NCBI RefSeq assembly: GCF_001421165.1
Contig: NZ_LMKB01000001.1
Location: forward strand, 171,259-235,258
Origin: Frigoribacterium sp. Leaf8
GTDB taxonomy: Bacteria; Actinomycetota; Actinomycetes; Actinomycetales; Microbacteriaceae
Direction of reading: 5' to 3'
DNA length: 64,000 bases
Made by a program: the position numbers and the translations under genes. The notes beneath the pieces are model-generated. The model saw only the letters and a program-made list of their open reading frames with translations, was not told the DNA's origin and ran no database searches. Of the stretch, positions 51,833-59,914 are shown one piece after another (positions within the stretch are counted from its first letter, which is position 1; each line of letters begins with the position of its first letter).

Positions 51833-54249
51833 ATCTTCTCGATCGGAGCGACCTTGATCAGCAGCTTCTTGCGCCCGGCTCCGTCGAAGAGCACCTCGGC
51901 GATGCGGCGGGCGCCGATGCCGGTGACGGCCATGACGCGGCCCTCGCCGAAGTCGACGTGCGAGATGCGGTCGCCGGCCTCTAGCTCCATGTCACCGTTG
52001 TCGCGCACGGTGCCCGTGACCCGGTTCGCCCACTCGGTCTTCGGCTTGGTCTTCGCCGCCGCCGTCGCCCGGTCGTAGCTGCCCGAGCCGTAGCCGCCCG
52101 AGGCCCGCGGCGTCGCACCGCGGTTGCCGTCGCCCCCCTCGCGACGGGCGTTGAGCGCCCGCGGCTGTGTGCCCCCGCGGCTGGTGGCCATGCCCGGCGA
52201 CTGCTTCCAGTCGATCAGTTCGACGGGGATCTCTTGCAGGTACCGCGACGGCATCGCCACGTTGACCTCGCCGAACTGCGCCCGGGTCATCGCGAGAGAC
52301 AGGAACAGCCGCTGCCGAGCACGAGTGATGCCGACGTAGAACAGTCGTCGCTCTTCGGACGGACCGCCGGGCTCGTTCGCCGACATGCGGTGCGGCAACA
52401 GGTCTTCTTCGACGCCGGTGAGGAACACGGCCTCGTACTCGAGCCCCTTGGCGGTGTGCAGGGTCATCAGCGACACCGTGCCGCTCGTGTCGTCGAGGTC
52501 GTCGGCGGCCGCGACCAGCGTGACCTCGGTGAGGAAGTCGAGCAGCGTGCCGTCGGGGTTGTTCTTCTGGAACTCCTTCGTCACCGCGACGAGTTCGTCG
52601 ATGTTCTCGGCGCGGGCCTCGTCTTGCGGGTCGCGCGACGCCCGCAGCACCTCGACCAGGCCGCTGCCCGCGATCAGGGCCGACAGGATCTCGTGGACGG
52701 GCGCGGTCGCCGCCGTGGCCTGCACGTCGTCGAGCAGTTTCGCCAGGCCCGTGATCGCACCGGTGACCTTCGGCCCGAGACCGAGCTGGTCGGCGTTGCT
52801 CATCGCGTCACGCAGCGGCGCCTCGTTGGTGTCGGCCCAGCGCTGCATCGCGGTCTCGGTCGCGGGACCGATGCCGCGCTTGGGCACGTTCATGATGCGT
52901 CGCAGGGCGAGCGGGTCGGCCGGGTTGGCGACGGTGATCAGGTACGCCATGGCGTCCTTGATCTCGGCACGCTCGTAGAACTTCGTGCCGCCGAGCACGC
53001 GGTAGGGGATGGCTGAGCGGATGAATATCTCTTCGAGTGCACGCGTCTGCGAGTTGGTGCGGTAGAAGACGGCCATGTCTTTGTAGTCGGTGCCGGACTC
53101 GTGCAGCGCCGCGATCTCGTCCGCGACGAACTGGGCCTCGTCGTGACCGGTGTAGCCGGTGAACCCGACGATCTTGCTGCCGGCGCCGACCGTGGTGAAC
53201 AGGTTCTTGGCCTGACGGTCGAAGTTGTTCGAGATGACCGCGTTGGCGGCGTCGAGGATGTTCTGGGTCGAGCGGTAGTTCTGCTCGAGCAGGATGACCT
53301 TCGAGTTCGGGAAGTCGCGCTCGAACTCGACGATGTTGCGGATGTCGGCGCCCCGGAACGCGTAGATCGACTGGTCGGAGTCACCCACCACGGTGAGCGA
53401 CGCCCCGGGGATGCCGCCACTGCCGTCGCGCATCGACTGGACGAACTGACCGCCCCTCTCGAGCTCGTCGACGAGGTCGGCCTGCACCGGCCGGGTCAGC
53501 TCGCGGATGAGCGAGTACTGCGCGTGGTTGGTGTCTTGGTACTCGTCGACCAGGATGTGCCGGAACCGCCGCTGGTACTGGGCGGCCACGTGCGGGAAGG
53601 CGCGGAACAGGTAGACGGTCTGGGCGATGAGGTCGTCGAAGTCGAAGGCGTTGGCCCGCTGCAGCTCGCGGGTGTACTGACGGAAGATCTCGAGGAACAT
53701 GACCTCTTGCGGGTCGTTCATGTTGATCTGGCGCGAGTACGACTCGACGTCGCTGAGCTCGTTCTTGAGCTTGGAGATCTTGCCCGAGGCCATGCTGACG
53801 GTCAGCCCGAGCTGGTCGGCGTCGAGCTCTTTCAGGATGCGCTTGAGCAGTGCCCTCGAGTCGGCGGAGTCGTAGATCGTGAAGCTCTTGGTGAAGCCGA
53901 ACTGCTCGGCCTCGCGCCGGAGGATTCGCACGCACGCCGAGTGGAACGTGCTGATCCACATGCCCTCGCCTGCTTGACCGACGAGGTGCGCCACGCGCTC
54001 GCGCATCTCGGCCGCGGCCTTGTTGGTGAAGGTGATGGCGAGGATCTGGCTGGGCCACGCCTCGCGCGTCGCCAGCAGGCCCGCGATGCGGCGGGTCAGC
54101 ACGCTGGTCTTGCCCGAGCCGGCACCGGCCACGATCAGCAGCGACTGCCCGCGGTACTCGACCGCCTCTTTCTGCTGGGGGTTGAGACCGGCGGTCAGGG
54201 GGTCGCCGGAACCGCCGGCAGCGTCAGAGGGCTCGAGCACGATCGTCAT
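51829..54249 (-). CDS. pcrA: ATP-dependent DNA helicase PcrA/UvrD
   Basis: The 806-residue SF1A helicase carries AGAGSGKTSVLTRRIAGL (Walker A), ITFTNKAAAEMRER, LVDEYQDTNHAQY (Walker B), VGDSDQSIYAFRGAD, MTLHTAKGLEYEAVFLTGVE and VGITRARQRLFL. It acts in repair and recombination. A C-terminal Tudor-like segment (SHVDFGEGRVMAVTG) binds RNA polymerase in related proteins. TAGACT lies nine bases before the ATG. Confidence 0.97.
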   Translation of the reverse strand: MTIVLEPSDAAGGSGDPLTAGLNPQQKEAVEYRGQSLLIVAGAGSGKTSVLTRRIAGLLATREAWPSQILAITFTNKAAAEMRERVAHLVGQAGEGMWISTFHSACVRILRREAEQFGFTKSFTIYDSADSRALLKRILKELDADQLGLTVSMASGKISKLKNELSDVESYSRQINMNDPQEVMFLEIFRQYTRELQRANAFDFDDLIAQTVYLFRAFPHVAAQYQRRFRHILVDEYQDTNHAQYSLIRELTRPVQADLVDELERGGQFVQSMRDGSGGIPGASLTVVGDSDQSIYAFRGADIRNIVEFERDFPNSKVILLEQNYRSTQNILDAANAVISNNFDRQAKNLFTTVGAGSKIVGFTGYTGHDEAQFVADEIAALHESGTDYKDMAVFYRTNSQTRALEEIFIRSAIPYRVLGGTKFYERAEIKDAMAYLITVANPADPLALRRIMNVPKRGIGPATETAMQRWADTNEAPLRDAMSNADQLGLGPKVTGAITGLAKLLDDVQATAATAPVHEILSALIAGSGLVEVLRASRDPQDEARAENIDELVAVTKEFQKNNPDGTLLDFLTEVTLVAAADDLDDTSGTVSLMTLHTAKGLEYEAVFLTGVEEDLLPHRMSANEPGGPSEERRLFYVGITRARQRLFLSLAMTRAQFGEVNVAMPSRYLQEIPVELIDWKQSPGMATSRGGTQPRALNARREGGDGNRGATPRASGGYGSGSYDRATAAAKTKPKTEWANRVTGTVRDNGDMELEAGDRISHVDFGEGRVMAVTGIGARRIAEVLFDGAGRKKLLIKVAPIEKI

Positions 54250-54258
54250 GGCCCGTCG

Positions 54259-54264
54259 AGTCTA
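54259..54264 (-). promoter_or_regulatory. Candidate -10 of pcrA
   Basis: TAGACT is nine bases before the ATG. No ribosome-binding site lies between, so a leaderless or very short leader is likely. Confidence 0.5.
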
Positions 54265-54329
54265 AGCGCGACCACCGACATGGCGAGAGGGTGCGGGGCG
54301 ACCACGGTCGCAGGCGGCGTCGCGCGGGG

Positions 54330-55322
54330 TCAGCGGGACGCGGAGGCGACCCGCGCCTCCTCGGCGAGCTCGGGCTGGTCGGCGAAGACCCCGTCGACGC
54401 CGAGCGCCAGGAGCGAGGTGAACTCGGCCTGCCAGTCGCCGAAGGCCGCCTTGCCACCGGGGCCGCGGTGGGCCTTGGCCAGGAACGCGTTCTCGGCACG
54501 GAGCGTCCAGGTGAAGACGTCGAGGCCGGCCGCGTGCGCCCGGTCGACGACCCGACCGTCGGTCGCCCCCTGCGCGTCGACGAGCGTGTGCTTGTCGAGG
54601 CTGACGCCGTGCAGCCCGGCGTCGACGAACGACTCGAGCGACTCGGCGTGCAGCTGGTCGCGGTAGCCCACCGACGATCTGCCCGACGCGACCAGGTCGG
54701 CCGCCACGCCCGCCTTCTCGAGCAGGTAGACGAGCCGGGCCCCGAGCCGCTGGTCGGCCAGGCGACCGAGCACGGTCTGCTCGAACGACTCGATGGTCAG
54801 CCGCGGGTCGTCGACCCAGCGCCGCTGCCGCAGCTCGTCGGCGAGCAGCTCGCCGAGCGGCAGGCCGATCGAGTCGAAGTAGGTGGCGTGCTTGACCTCG
54901 GCGACGAGGCCGACGGGCCGGTCGGCCGCATCGAGCAGGTCGAGCAGGTCGCCCAGCCGCTGGATGCGCCCCTCGCCGTCGTGCGCCGCACTCTCGGGCC
55001 GAAGCTCGGGCAGCCGTTCGCGGATGCGCAGCGTGCTGAGCTCGTCCCAGGTGAAGTCCTCGGTGAACCAGCCCGTGACCTTCGTGCCGTCGATGGTCTT
55101 GGTCGTGCGGCGGTGACGGAACTCGTCGTGGTCGGCGACGTCGGTCGTGCCCGAGATCTCGTTCTCGTGCCGCAGGACGAGCACGCCGTCGCTCGACGCG
55201 ACCAGGTCGGGCTCGATGGCGTCGGCCCCGAGTTCGATCGCGAGACGGTAGGCGTCCTCGCCGTGCTCGGGTCGGTGACCGCTGGCGCCGCGATGGGCGA
55301 TGACGAGAGGCGAGGTGGACAC
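54330..55322 (-). CDS. Glycerophosphodiester phosphodiesterase
   Basis: The 330-residue GDPD-family enzyme hydrolyses glycerophosphodiesters to glycerol-3-phosphate and an alcohol. It has the catalytic LVIAHRGASGHRPEH, metal ligands in DAIEPDLVASSDGVLVLRHE and the C-terminal LGVDGVFADQPEL. No signal peptide is seen. It starts with GTG six bases after a TAGCGT. The last residues (E-E-A-R-V-A-S-A-S-R) are encoded by an exact copy of the dispersed 14-mer, which extends the C-terminus past the normal end. Confidence 0.94.
   Translation of the reverse strand: MSTSPLVIAHRGASGHRPEHGEDAYRLAIELGADAIEPDLVASSDGVLVLRHENEISGTTDVADHDEFRHRRTTKTIDGTKVTGWFTEDFTWDELSTLRIRERLPELRPESAAHDGEGRIQRLGDLLDLLDAADRPVGLVAEVKHATYFDSIGLPLGELLADELRQRRWVDDPRLTIESFEQTVLGRLADQRLGARLVYLLEKAGVAADLVASGRSSVGYRDQLHAESLESFVDAGLHGVSLDKHTLVDAQGATDGRVVDRAHAAGLDVFTWTLRAENAFLAKAHRGPGGKAAFGDWQAEFTSLLALGVDGVFADQPELAEEARVASASR
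54347..54360 (-). repeat. Exact copy of dispersed 14-mer at the 3' end of the GDPD gene
   Basis: The plus strand reads CGACCCGCGCCTCC; translated it gives E-A-R-V near the C-terminus. Confidence 0.8.
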
Positions 55323-55626
55323 CCGGTCACGCTAACCGGCGTCCCCGTGCGCAGCCCGAGCCGCCCGACCTCCCGGCGAGAGGCCATCTGCGGAAAGACC
55401 GTCTGTGGAGAGACGAGGAGGCGCGGCCCCTGGGGACGAGGCGTCTCGCCCCCCGCAGACGCAAAAGATGCACGGCACGCACGTTCGCCCTGCGAGAATG
55501 CGGCTCTCATCAGGCAGATCTTCAGCCATTCGTTGCACGACAGGCGTTAGCCTCATTTGTACGGAAACGCCTTCGTGAACCTGCGCGGGCGATCCACACA
55601 TCCCTAGCGATCAGAAGAGGAACCCC
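55323..55626. other. Divergent promoter region (304 bp)
   Basis: No gene is seen. On the GDPD side the -10 hexamer TAGCGT is at 55329-55334 (minus strand), six bases before its GTG. A shortened dispersed motif (GGAGGCGCGGCCCC) is near 55428. The part from about 55480 onward is more AT-rich and must hold the promoter of the Bax-inhibitor gene. TAGCCT near 55550 is a possible -10, with a weak -35. Confidence 0.45.
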
Positions 55627-56460
55627 TTGGCATTCTCGAATCCCGGCTTCAGTCAGTCGCCGGCCTTCTCGAAGAACGGCGGGCCCGTCATCCGTCAGCA
55701 GCAGGGCGCAGCCCAGCCGGTCGAGTACAACGGCATGACCGCCGAACAGCTGCAGCAGCTCTACTCGCAGCCCGCCGCCGGCCCCACGCAGACCGACCGC
55801 ATGACCTACGAAGACACCATCACCAAGACGCTGCTCGCGTTCGGTGTCGTGCTCGTCGGTGCGGCCATCGGATGGTTCATCCCGGCCCTCGCCTTCGTCG
55901 GGGCCATCGCCGGCTTCGTGCTGGCGCTCGTCAACATCTTCAAGAAGAAGCCCTCCCCCGGGCTCGTGCTCGCCTACTCGGCGGCACAGGGTCTCTTCGT
56001 CGGTGGCATCTCGTCGATCTTCGAGAGCCGGTGGGACGGCATCGTCACCCAGGCCCTGATCGGCACCGTCGCGGTGTTCGCCACGACCCTGCTGCTCTTC
56101 AAGAGTGGCAAGATCCGCGCGTCGGCCAAGGCCACCAAGGTCTTCATGATCGCGATGATCGGCTACGGCGTCTTCTCGCTGATCAACTTCGGTCTGATGA
56201 TCTTCGGTGCGAACAGCAACCCCTGGGGCCTCCGCGGCATGGAGATCTTCGGCATCCCGCTCGGCTTCATCCTGGGCATCCTCGTCGTGATCATGGCCGC
56301 GTACTCGCTGGTCCTCGACTTCGACCAGGTCAAGACCGGCGTCGAGCGCGGCGCACCCCGCATCTACGCCTGGTCGGCCGCCTTCGGCATCGTCATGACC
56401 GTGATCTGGCTCTACGTCGAGATCCTGCGCATGCTCGCCATCCTGCGCGGCAGCGACTAG
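55627..56460 (+). CDS. Bax inhibitor-1/YccA-family membrane protein
   Basis: The 277-residue protein has a soluble N-terminal tail of about 65 residues and seven hydrophobic segments from TLLAFGVVLVGAAIGWF to VMTVIWLYVEILRML. The family pattern includes GLVLAYSAAQGLFVGGISSIFE and the acidic C-terminal stretch YSLVLDFDQVKTGVERGAP, which in BsYetJ forms the pH-sensitive calcium gate. It starts with TTG, supported by GAGGA five bases upstream. It is transcribed alone, with a terminator directly after. Confidence 0.92.
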   Translation: MAFSNPGFSQSPAFSKNGGPVIRQQQGAAQPVEYNGMTAEQLQQLYSQPAAGPTQTDRMTYEDTITKTLLAFGVVLVGAAIGWFIPALAFVGAIAGFVLALVNIFKKKPSPGLVLAYSAAQGLFVGGISSIFESRWDGIVTQALIGTVAVFATTLLLFKSGKIRASAKATKVFMIAMIGYGVFSLINFGLMIFGANSNPWGLRGMEIFGIPLGFILGILVVIMAAYSLVLDFDQVKTGVERGAPRIYAWSAAFGIVMTVIWLYVEILRMLAILRGSD

Positions 56461-56487
56461 CCAGCGCGGCGTCACCCGCACCACCCC

Positions 56488-56525
56488 GAAGCGGGGCTCG
56501 TTCCGACCGGGACGGGCCCCGCTTC
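56488..56525 (+). terminator. Terminator of the Bax-inhibitor-like gene
   Basis: GAAGCGGGGC (56488-56497) pairs with GCCCCGCTTC (56516-56525), 28 bases after the stop codon, followed by TGTGTGGG. Confidence 0.75.
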
Positions 56526-56532
56526 TGTGTGG

Positions 56533-56576
56533 GTGGGGGTCGACGGCCGAGGGGGTGGGGGTCGATGGCCGAGGGG
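56533..56576. repeat. Two tandem 22-bp units
   Basis: The units 56533-56554 and 56555-56576 differ by one base (GTGGGGGTCGAYGGCCGAGG core). They lie between the terminators and code for nothing. Confidence 0.8.
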
Positions 56577-56680
56577 GCAGAAGGTGCTGCTCGTGGGCAG
56601 ATGAAGGGCACGTTCTGCCCGCTCGTTCGCGCCCTGGCCCGAGAGCACCCCGAGATCCAGGGACGACGACATCCCGCGGA

Positions 56681-56730
56681 GACGACGAAACCCCCTCGGG
56701 CAGGTGTCTGCCGGAGGGGGTTTCGTCGTC
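56681..56730. terminator. Long bidirectional terminator hairpin
   Basis: GACGACGAAACCCCCTC (56681-56697) pairs perfectly with 56714-56730. Inside, GGCAG pairs with CTGCC. The A- and T-runs next to the GC-rich part make this a terminator in both directions between the convergent Bax-inhibitor-like gene and guaA. Confidence 0.85.
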
Positions 56731-56804
56731 ACTGCGCTTCGCGGGAGGTCTCCCTCACTCCACGTTCGCGGCTACTGGTGGGCACCGGGGTCGCAGGCTC
56801 CCCC

Positions 56805-56852
56805 GGAATGACCGGGCTCGATGCTTCGCATCGAAAACAGCCCGGTCATTCC
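56805..56852 (-). terminator. Hairpin overlapping the guaA stop codon
   Basis: GGAATGACCGGGCT (56805-56818) pairs perfectly with AGCCCGGTCATTCC (56839-56852), with an inner stem CGATGC-TTC-GCATCG (819-833). The guaA stop (56846-56848) lies inside the arm, so termination and the end of translation are closely coupled. Confidence 0.8.
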
Positions 56853-58495
56853 CATTCGATCGTTCCCGGGGGCTTGGAGGTGACGTCGAGCACGACGCGG
56901 TTGACGCCGTCCACCTCGTTCGTGATGCGGTTCGAGATGCGGGCCAGCACGTCGTAGGGCAGACGCGTCCAGTCGGCCGTCATCGCGTCCTCGGACGACA
57001 CCGGACGCAGCACGATCGGGTGACCGTACGTACGACCGTCGCCCTGCACACCCACCGAGCGGACGTCGGCGAGCAGCACCACGGGGCACTGCCAGATCTC
57101 GTCGTCCAGGCCGGCCGCGGTCAGCTCGGCCCGCGCGATCGCGTCGGCCGCACGCAGCAGCTCGAGTCGCTCGTGCGTCACCTCGCCCACGATGCGGATG
57201 CCGAGACCGGGGCCGGGGAACGGCTGACGCCCGACGATGACCTCGGGCAGACCGAGCTCGCGCCCGATCGCGCGCACCTCGTCCTTGAAGAGGGTGCGCA
57301 GCGGCTCGACGAGCTCGAACTGCAGGTCTTCGGGCAGGCCGCCCACGTTGTGGTGGCTCTTGATGTTCGCCGTGCCCGTACCGCCACCGCTCTCGACGAC
57401 GTCGGGGTAGAGGGTGCCCTGCACGAGGAACTTCACGGCCGAGTCGCCCTCGGCCGCGGCCTCGAGCACCAGCGCCTCGGCGGCGGCCTCGAAGCTGCGG
57501 ATGAACTCGCGGCCGATGATCTTGCGCTTCTGCTCGGGGTCGGTCACCCCGGCGAGGGCGTCGAGGAACTGCTGCTCGGCGTCGATCGTGACGAGTCGCA
57601 CACCGGTCGAGGCGACGTAGTCCTCTTCGACCTGACGACGCTCGTCGGCGCGCAGCAGGCCGTGGTCGACGAAGACGCAGATCAGCTGGTCGCCGACGGC
57701 CTCGTGCACGATGGCGGCCGCGACGGCCGAGTCGACCCCGCCCGAGAGGCCGCAGATGACGCGTGCGTCACCGACCTGCTCGCGGATGCGGGCGACCTGC
57801 TCGGCGATGACGTTGCCGCTGTTCCAGTCGGCGGGGATGCCGGCGGCGCGGTGCAGGAAGTTCTCGAGCACGGCCTGGCCGTACGACGAGTGCTTGACCT
57901 CGGGGTGCCACTGGACGCCGTAGAGCTTGCGGGCGTCGCTCGAGAACGCGGCGACGGGGGTCGAGGCGCTCGAGGCGAGCACGTCGAAGCCCTCGGGGGC
58001 CTTCGACACCGAGTCGCCGTGGCTCATCCACGTCGTCTGCGAGGCCGGCTGGCCCGACAGCAGCGTGCTGTCGCCCTCGGCGAGCGTGACGTCGGTGGCG
58101 CCGTACTCACGCTGGCCGGTCTGCGAGACCTCGCCGCCGAGCGCCTTGGCCATGGCCTGGAAGCCGTAGCAGATGCCCAGCACGGGGATGTCGAGGTCGA
58201 AGATGCCCGCGTCGATGCTCGGCGCGCCTTCTTCGTAGACGCTCGACGGACCACCGCTGAGCACGATGCCCACGGGGTTCTTCTCGGCGATCTCGGCCGC
58301 GGTGATCGTGTGGGGAACGATCTCGCTGTAGACGTTGGCCTCACGCACGCGCCGGGCGATCAGCTGCGCGTACTGGGCGCCGAAGTCGACGACGAGCACG
58401 GGGCTCTGCGCGGTCTCGGGCGCGCGGTCGGCCGGTGCGGGGGCCGTGGCGGCGGTCGTCGCCGACGCCTCGGCGGTCTCGGGTGCGTCGGTCAC
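56846..58495 (-). CDS. guaA: GMP synthase (glutamine-hydrolysing)
   Basis: GuaA converts XMP to GMP. At about 549 residues it has the glutamine amidotransferase domain ([20 protein letters not shown], catalytic Cys in [12 protein letters not shown], His-Glu in QWHPEVKHS). The ATP-pyrophosphatase domain ([15 protein letters not shown]) and the C-terminal dimerisation domain ([14 protein letters not shown]) follow. A nonconserved Ala/Thr/Pro-rich extension of about 30 residues precedes the domain. The GTG overlaps the DUF3817 stop by four bases. Confidence 0.97.
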   Translation of the reverse strand: MTDAPETAEASATTAATAPAPADRAPETAQSPVLVVDFGAQYAQLIARRVREANVYSEIVPHTITAAEIAEKNPVGIVLSGGPSSVYEEGAPSIDAGIFDLDIPVLGICYGFQAMAKALGGEVSQTGQREYGATDVTLAEGDSTLLSGQPASQTTWMSHGDSVSKAPEGFDVLASSASTPVAAFSSDARKLYGVQWHPEVKHSSYGQAVLENFLHRAAGIPADWNSGNVIAEQVARIREQVGDARVICGLSGGVDSAVAAAIVHEAVGDQLICVFVDHGLLRADERRQVEEDYVASTGVRLVTIDAEQQFLDALAGVTDPEQKRKIIGREFIRSFEAAAEALVLEAAAEGDSAVKFLVQGTLYPDVVESGGGTGTANIKSHHNVGGLPEDLQFELVEPLRTLFKDEVRAIGRELGLPEVIVGRQPFPGPGLGIRIVGEVTHERLELLRAADAIARAELTAAGLDDEIWQCPVVLLADVRSVGVQGDGRTYGHPIVLRPVSSEDAMTADWTRLPYDVLARISNRITNEVDGVNRVVLDVTSKPPGTIEWE

Positions 58496-58932
58496 GCGGG
58501 GGCTCCCTCGGTCGTGGGGGTGGTCTCGGCGGTCAGGGCTTCGTACTGCCGCGTCGCGAGCTTGGTCATGTGGCTCTCGACGAAGAACGAGAGCAGGGGC
58601 ACGACGCCGCCGAGCGCGATGAGGAAGAACCGCGAGAACGGCCACCGCATCAGGCTCCAGAGACGGAAGTCGGCGAAGAGGTAGACGACGTAGAGCCAAC
58701 CGTGCGCGATGAGGATCGCGGTCGACAGGTTGAAGCCCGTGGTCGAGTCGACCGGCACGAGGAACCCGCCCTGACCGCCGAGCTGCATCTCGAGCTGCAG
58801 GGGCGTGTACTTGAACAGCATCTCGAAGATGAGCAGCAGCAGCATCACGCCGGTGACGTATGCCGAGATCTTGTAGAACCTGACGGCACCCGGGATCTTC
58901 GGGATGTCGCGTTGCCGGGGCTTCAGAGGCAT
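58492..58932 (-). CDS. DUF3817 membrane protein
   Basis: The 146-residue protein has three or four hydrophobic segments ([61 protein letters not shown]) and the conserved H-G-W motif of DUF3817. It is encoded directly before guaA with a GTGA overlap, a common arrangement in actinobacteria. The role is unknown. TAGAAT lies seven bases before the ATG. Confidence 0.92.
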   Translation of the reverse strand: MPLKPRQRDIPKIPGAVRFYKISAYVTGVMLLLLIFEMLFKYTPLQLEMQLGGQGGFLVPVDSTTGFNLSTAILIAHGWLYVVYLFADFRLWSLMRWPFSRFFLIALGGVVPLLSFFVESHMTKLATRQYEALTAETTPTTEGAPA

Positions 58933-58939
58933 GGGGACG

Positions 58940-58945
58940 ATTCTA
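58940..58945 (-). promoter_or_regulatory. Candidate -10 of DUF3817-guaA
   Basis: TAGAAT, close to the sigma-70 consensus, lies seven bases before the ATG. This is the best leaderless-type promoter in the window. Confidence 0.6.
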
Positions 58946-59007
58946 GCCGCGCCCGCCCCTGCGCCAGGACGGCACCTGTCGACGTCGACAGGTCGGGACG
59001 CGCGGGG

Positions 59008-59859
59008 TCAGGAGGCGCGGGTCGGCTGGGTCGCGCCGCGCGCGTCCGCCTCGGCCCGCGCCTCCTCGGCTTCTTCGTGCTCGCGCTCGAACGCGTCGCG
59101 GACGAGCCGGAACCAGAGGAAGACCGCGAAGCCGGCGAAGACGACCCATTCGATCGCGTAGAAGACGTTGAGCCAGTTGAACTGCACGTCGGACGCCGGA
59201 GGCGCGGAGTCGATCTCGCTCAGCGACGCGGGTGCGGAGTCGGAGACGACGTAGCCGCCGTAGACCTGGCCGTCGAAGCCGGGCCACTCGTTGATCAGGG
59301 CGGCCACGGACACGACGGTCTGCGCACCGCTCTCGAAGTCGCTCTCGGTCGGCGACTCGGACGGGAAGTAGCGGCCCTCGACCGTGACGGTCGAGGTCGC
59401 GGCCACGGACGGCTCGGCGGCCTCGGCACCCTCGCGGGTCGCGGACCAGCCGAGCCCCACGGGCAGCGAGGCGCCGTTGGCGTCGTCGACGAAACGGCCG
59501 ATCAGCCAGTAGCCGGTCTCGCCACCGTTGACGCGGTCACCGATGACGGCGAAGTCGTCCGGGTCGAACTCACCGGTGACGGACACGCGCTGGGCACCGA
59601 GCGAATCGGCGAAGGGCGTCTGCGGGGTCGCGACCGACGACAGCACCTTGCTGGTCTCGGTCTCGGGGTTGACGACCTGCACGCTCTCGACGCTGCGCTC
59701 GATCTGCCAGTGCCCGAGCCAGGCGAAGATCGCCGCCACGACGAGGGCGAGGCCGAGCAGGGCGATCCAGCGGGGTCGACGGGCGACGTGCCACATGGTC
59801 GCGGGCAGCGGTTCGCCGTCGACGCCGAGGAGGGCGGGGCGCTGCTCGGTCTGGGTCAC
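59008..59859 (-). CDS. SURF1-family cytochrome oxidase assembly protein
   Basis: The product of 283 residues has the SURF1 layout: one N-terminal helix (WIALLGLALVVAAIFAWLGHWQIERS), an extracytoplasmic domain with segments such as GYWLIGRFVDDANGASLPVGLGW and VEGRYFPSESP, and a C-terminal helix (FNWLNVFYAIEWVVFAGFAVFLWFRL). SURF1 helps insert haem A into cytochrome c oxidase. GTG 59859 follows TACGAT by seven bases. The cytoplasmic tail contains two copies of the dispersed motif (E-E-A-R-A and the terminal P-T-R-A-S), the second overlapping the stop codon. Confidence 0.9.
   Translation of the reverse strand: MTQTEQRPALLGVDGEPLPATMWHVARRPRWIALLGLALVVAAIFAWLGHWQIERSVESVQVVNPETETSKVLSSVATPQTPFADSLGAQRVSVTGEFDPDDFAVIGDRVNGGETGYWLIGRFVDDANGASLPVGLGWSATREGAEAAEPSVAATSTVTVEGRYFPSESPTESDFESGAQTVVSVAALINEWPGFDGQVYGGYVVSDSAPASLSEIDSAPPASDVQFNWLNVFYAIEWVVFAGFAVFLWFRLVRDAFEREHEEAEEARAEADARGATQPTRAS
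59011..59024 (+). repeat. Exact copy of dispersed 14-mer at the SURF1 stop codon
   Basis: It encodes the last residues (T-R-A-S) and overlaps the stop. It is one of several copies at gene 3' ends. Confidence 0.8.
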
Positions 59860-59866
59860 GGAGGCG

Positions 59867-59872
59867 ATCGTA
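59867..59872 (-). promoter_or_regulatory. Candidate -10 of the SURF1 gene
   Basis: TACGAT lies seven bases before the GTG with no ribosome-binding site between. Confidence 0.5.
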
Positions 59873-59914
59873 CCTCGCGTCGCCCACGAACCCGCTGGGA
59901 CGACGGCGAGCGGT

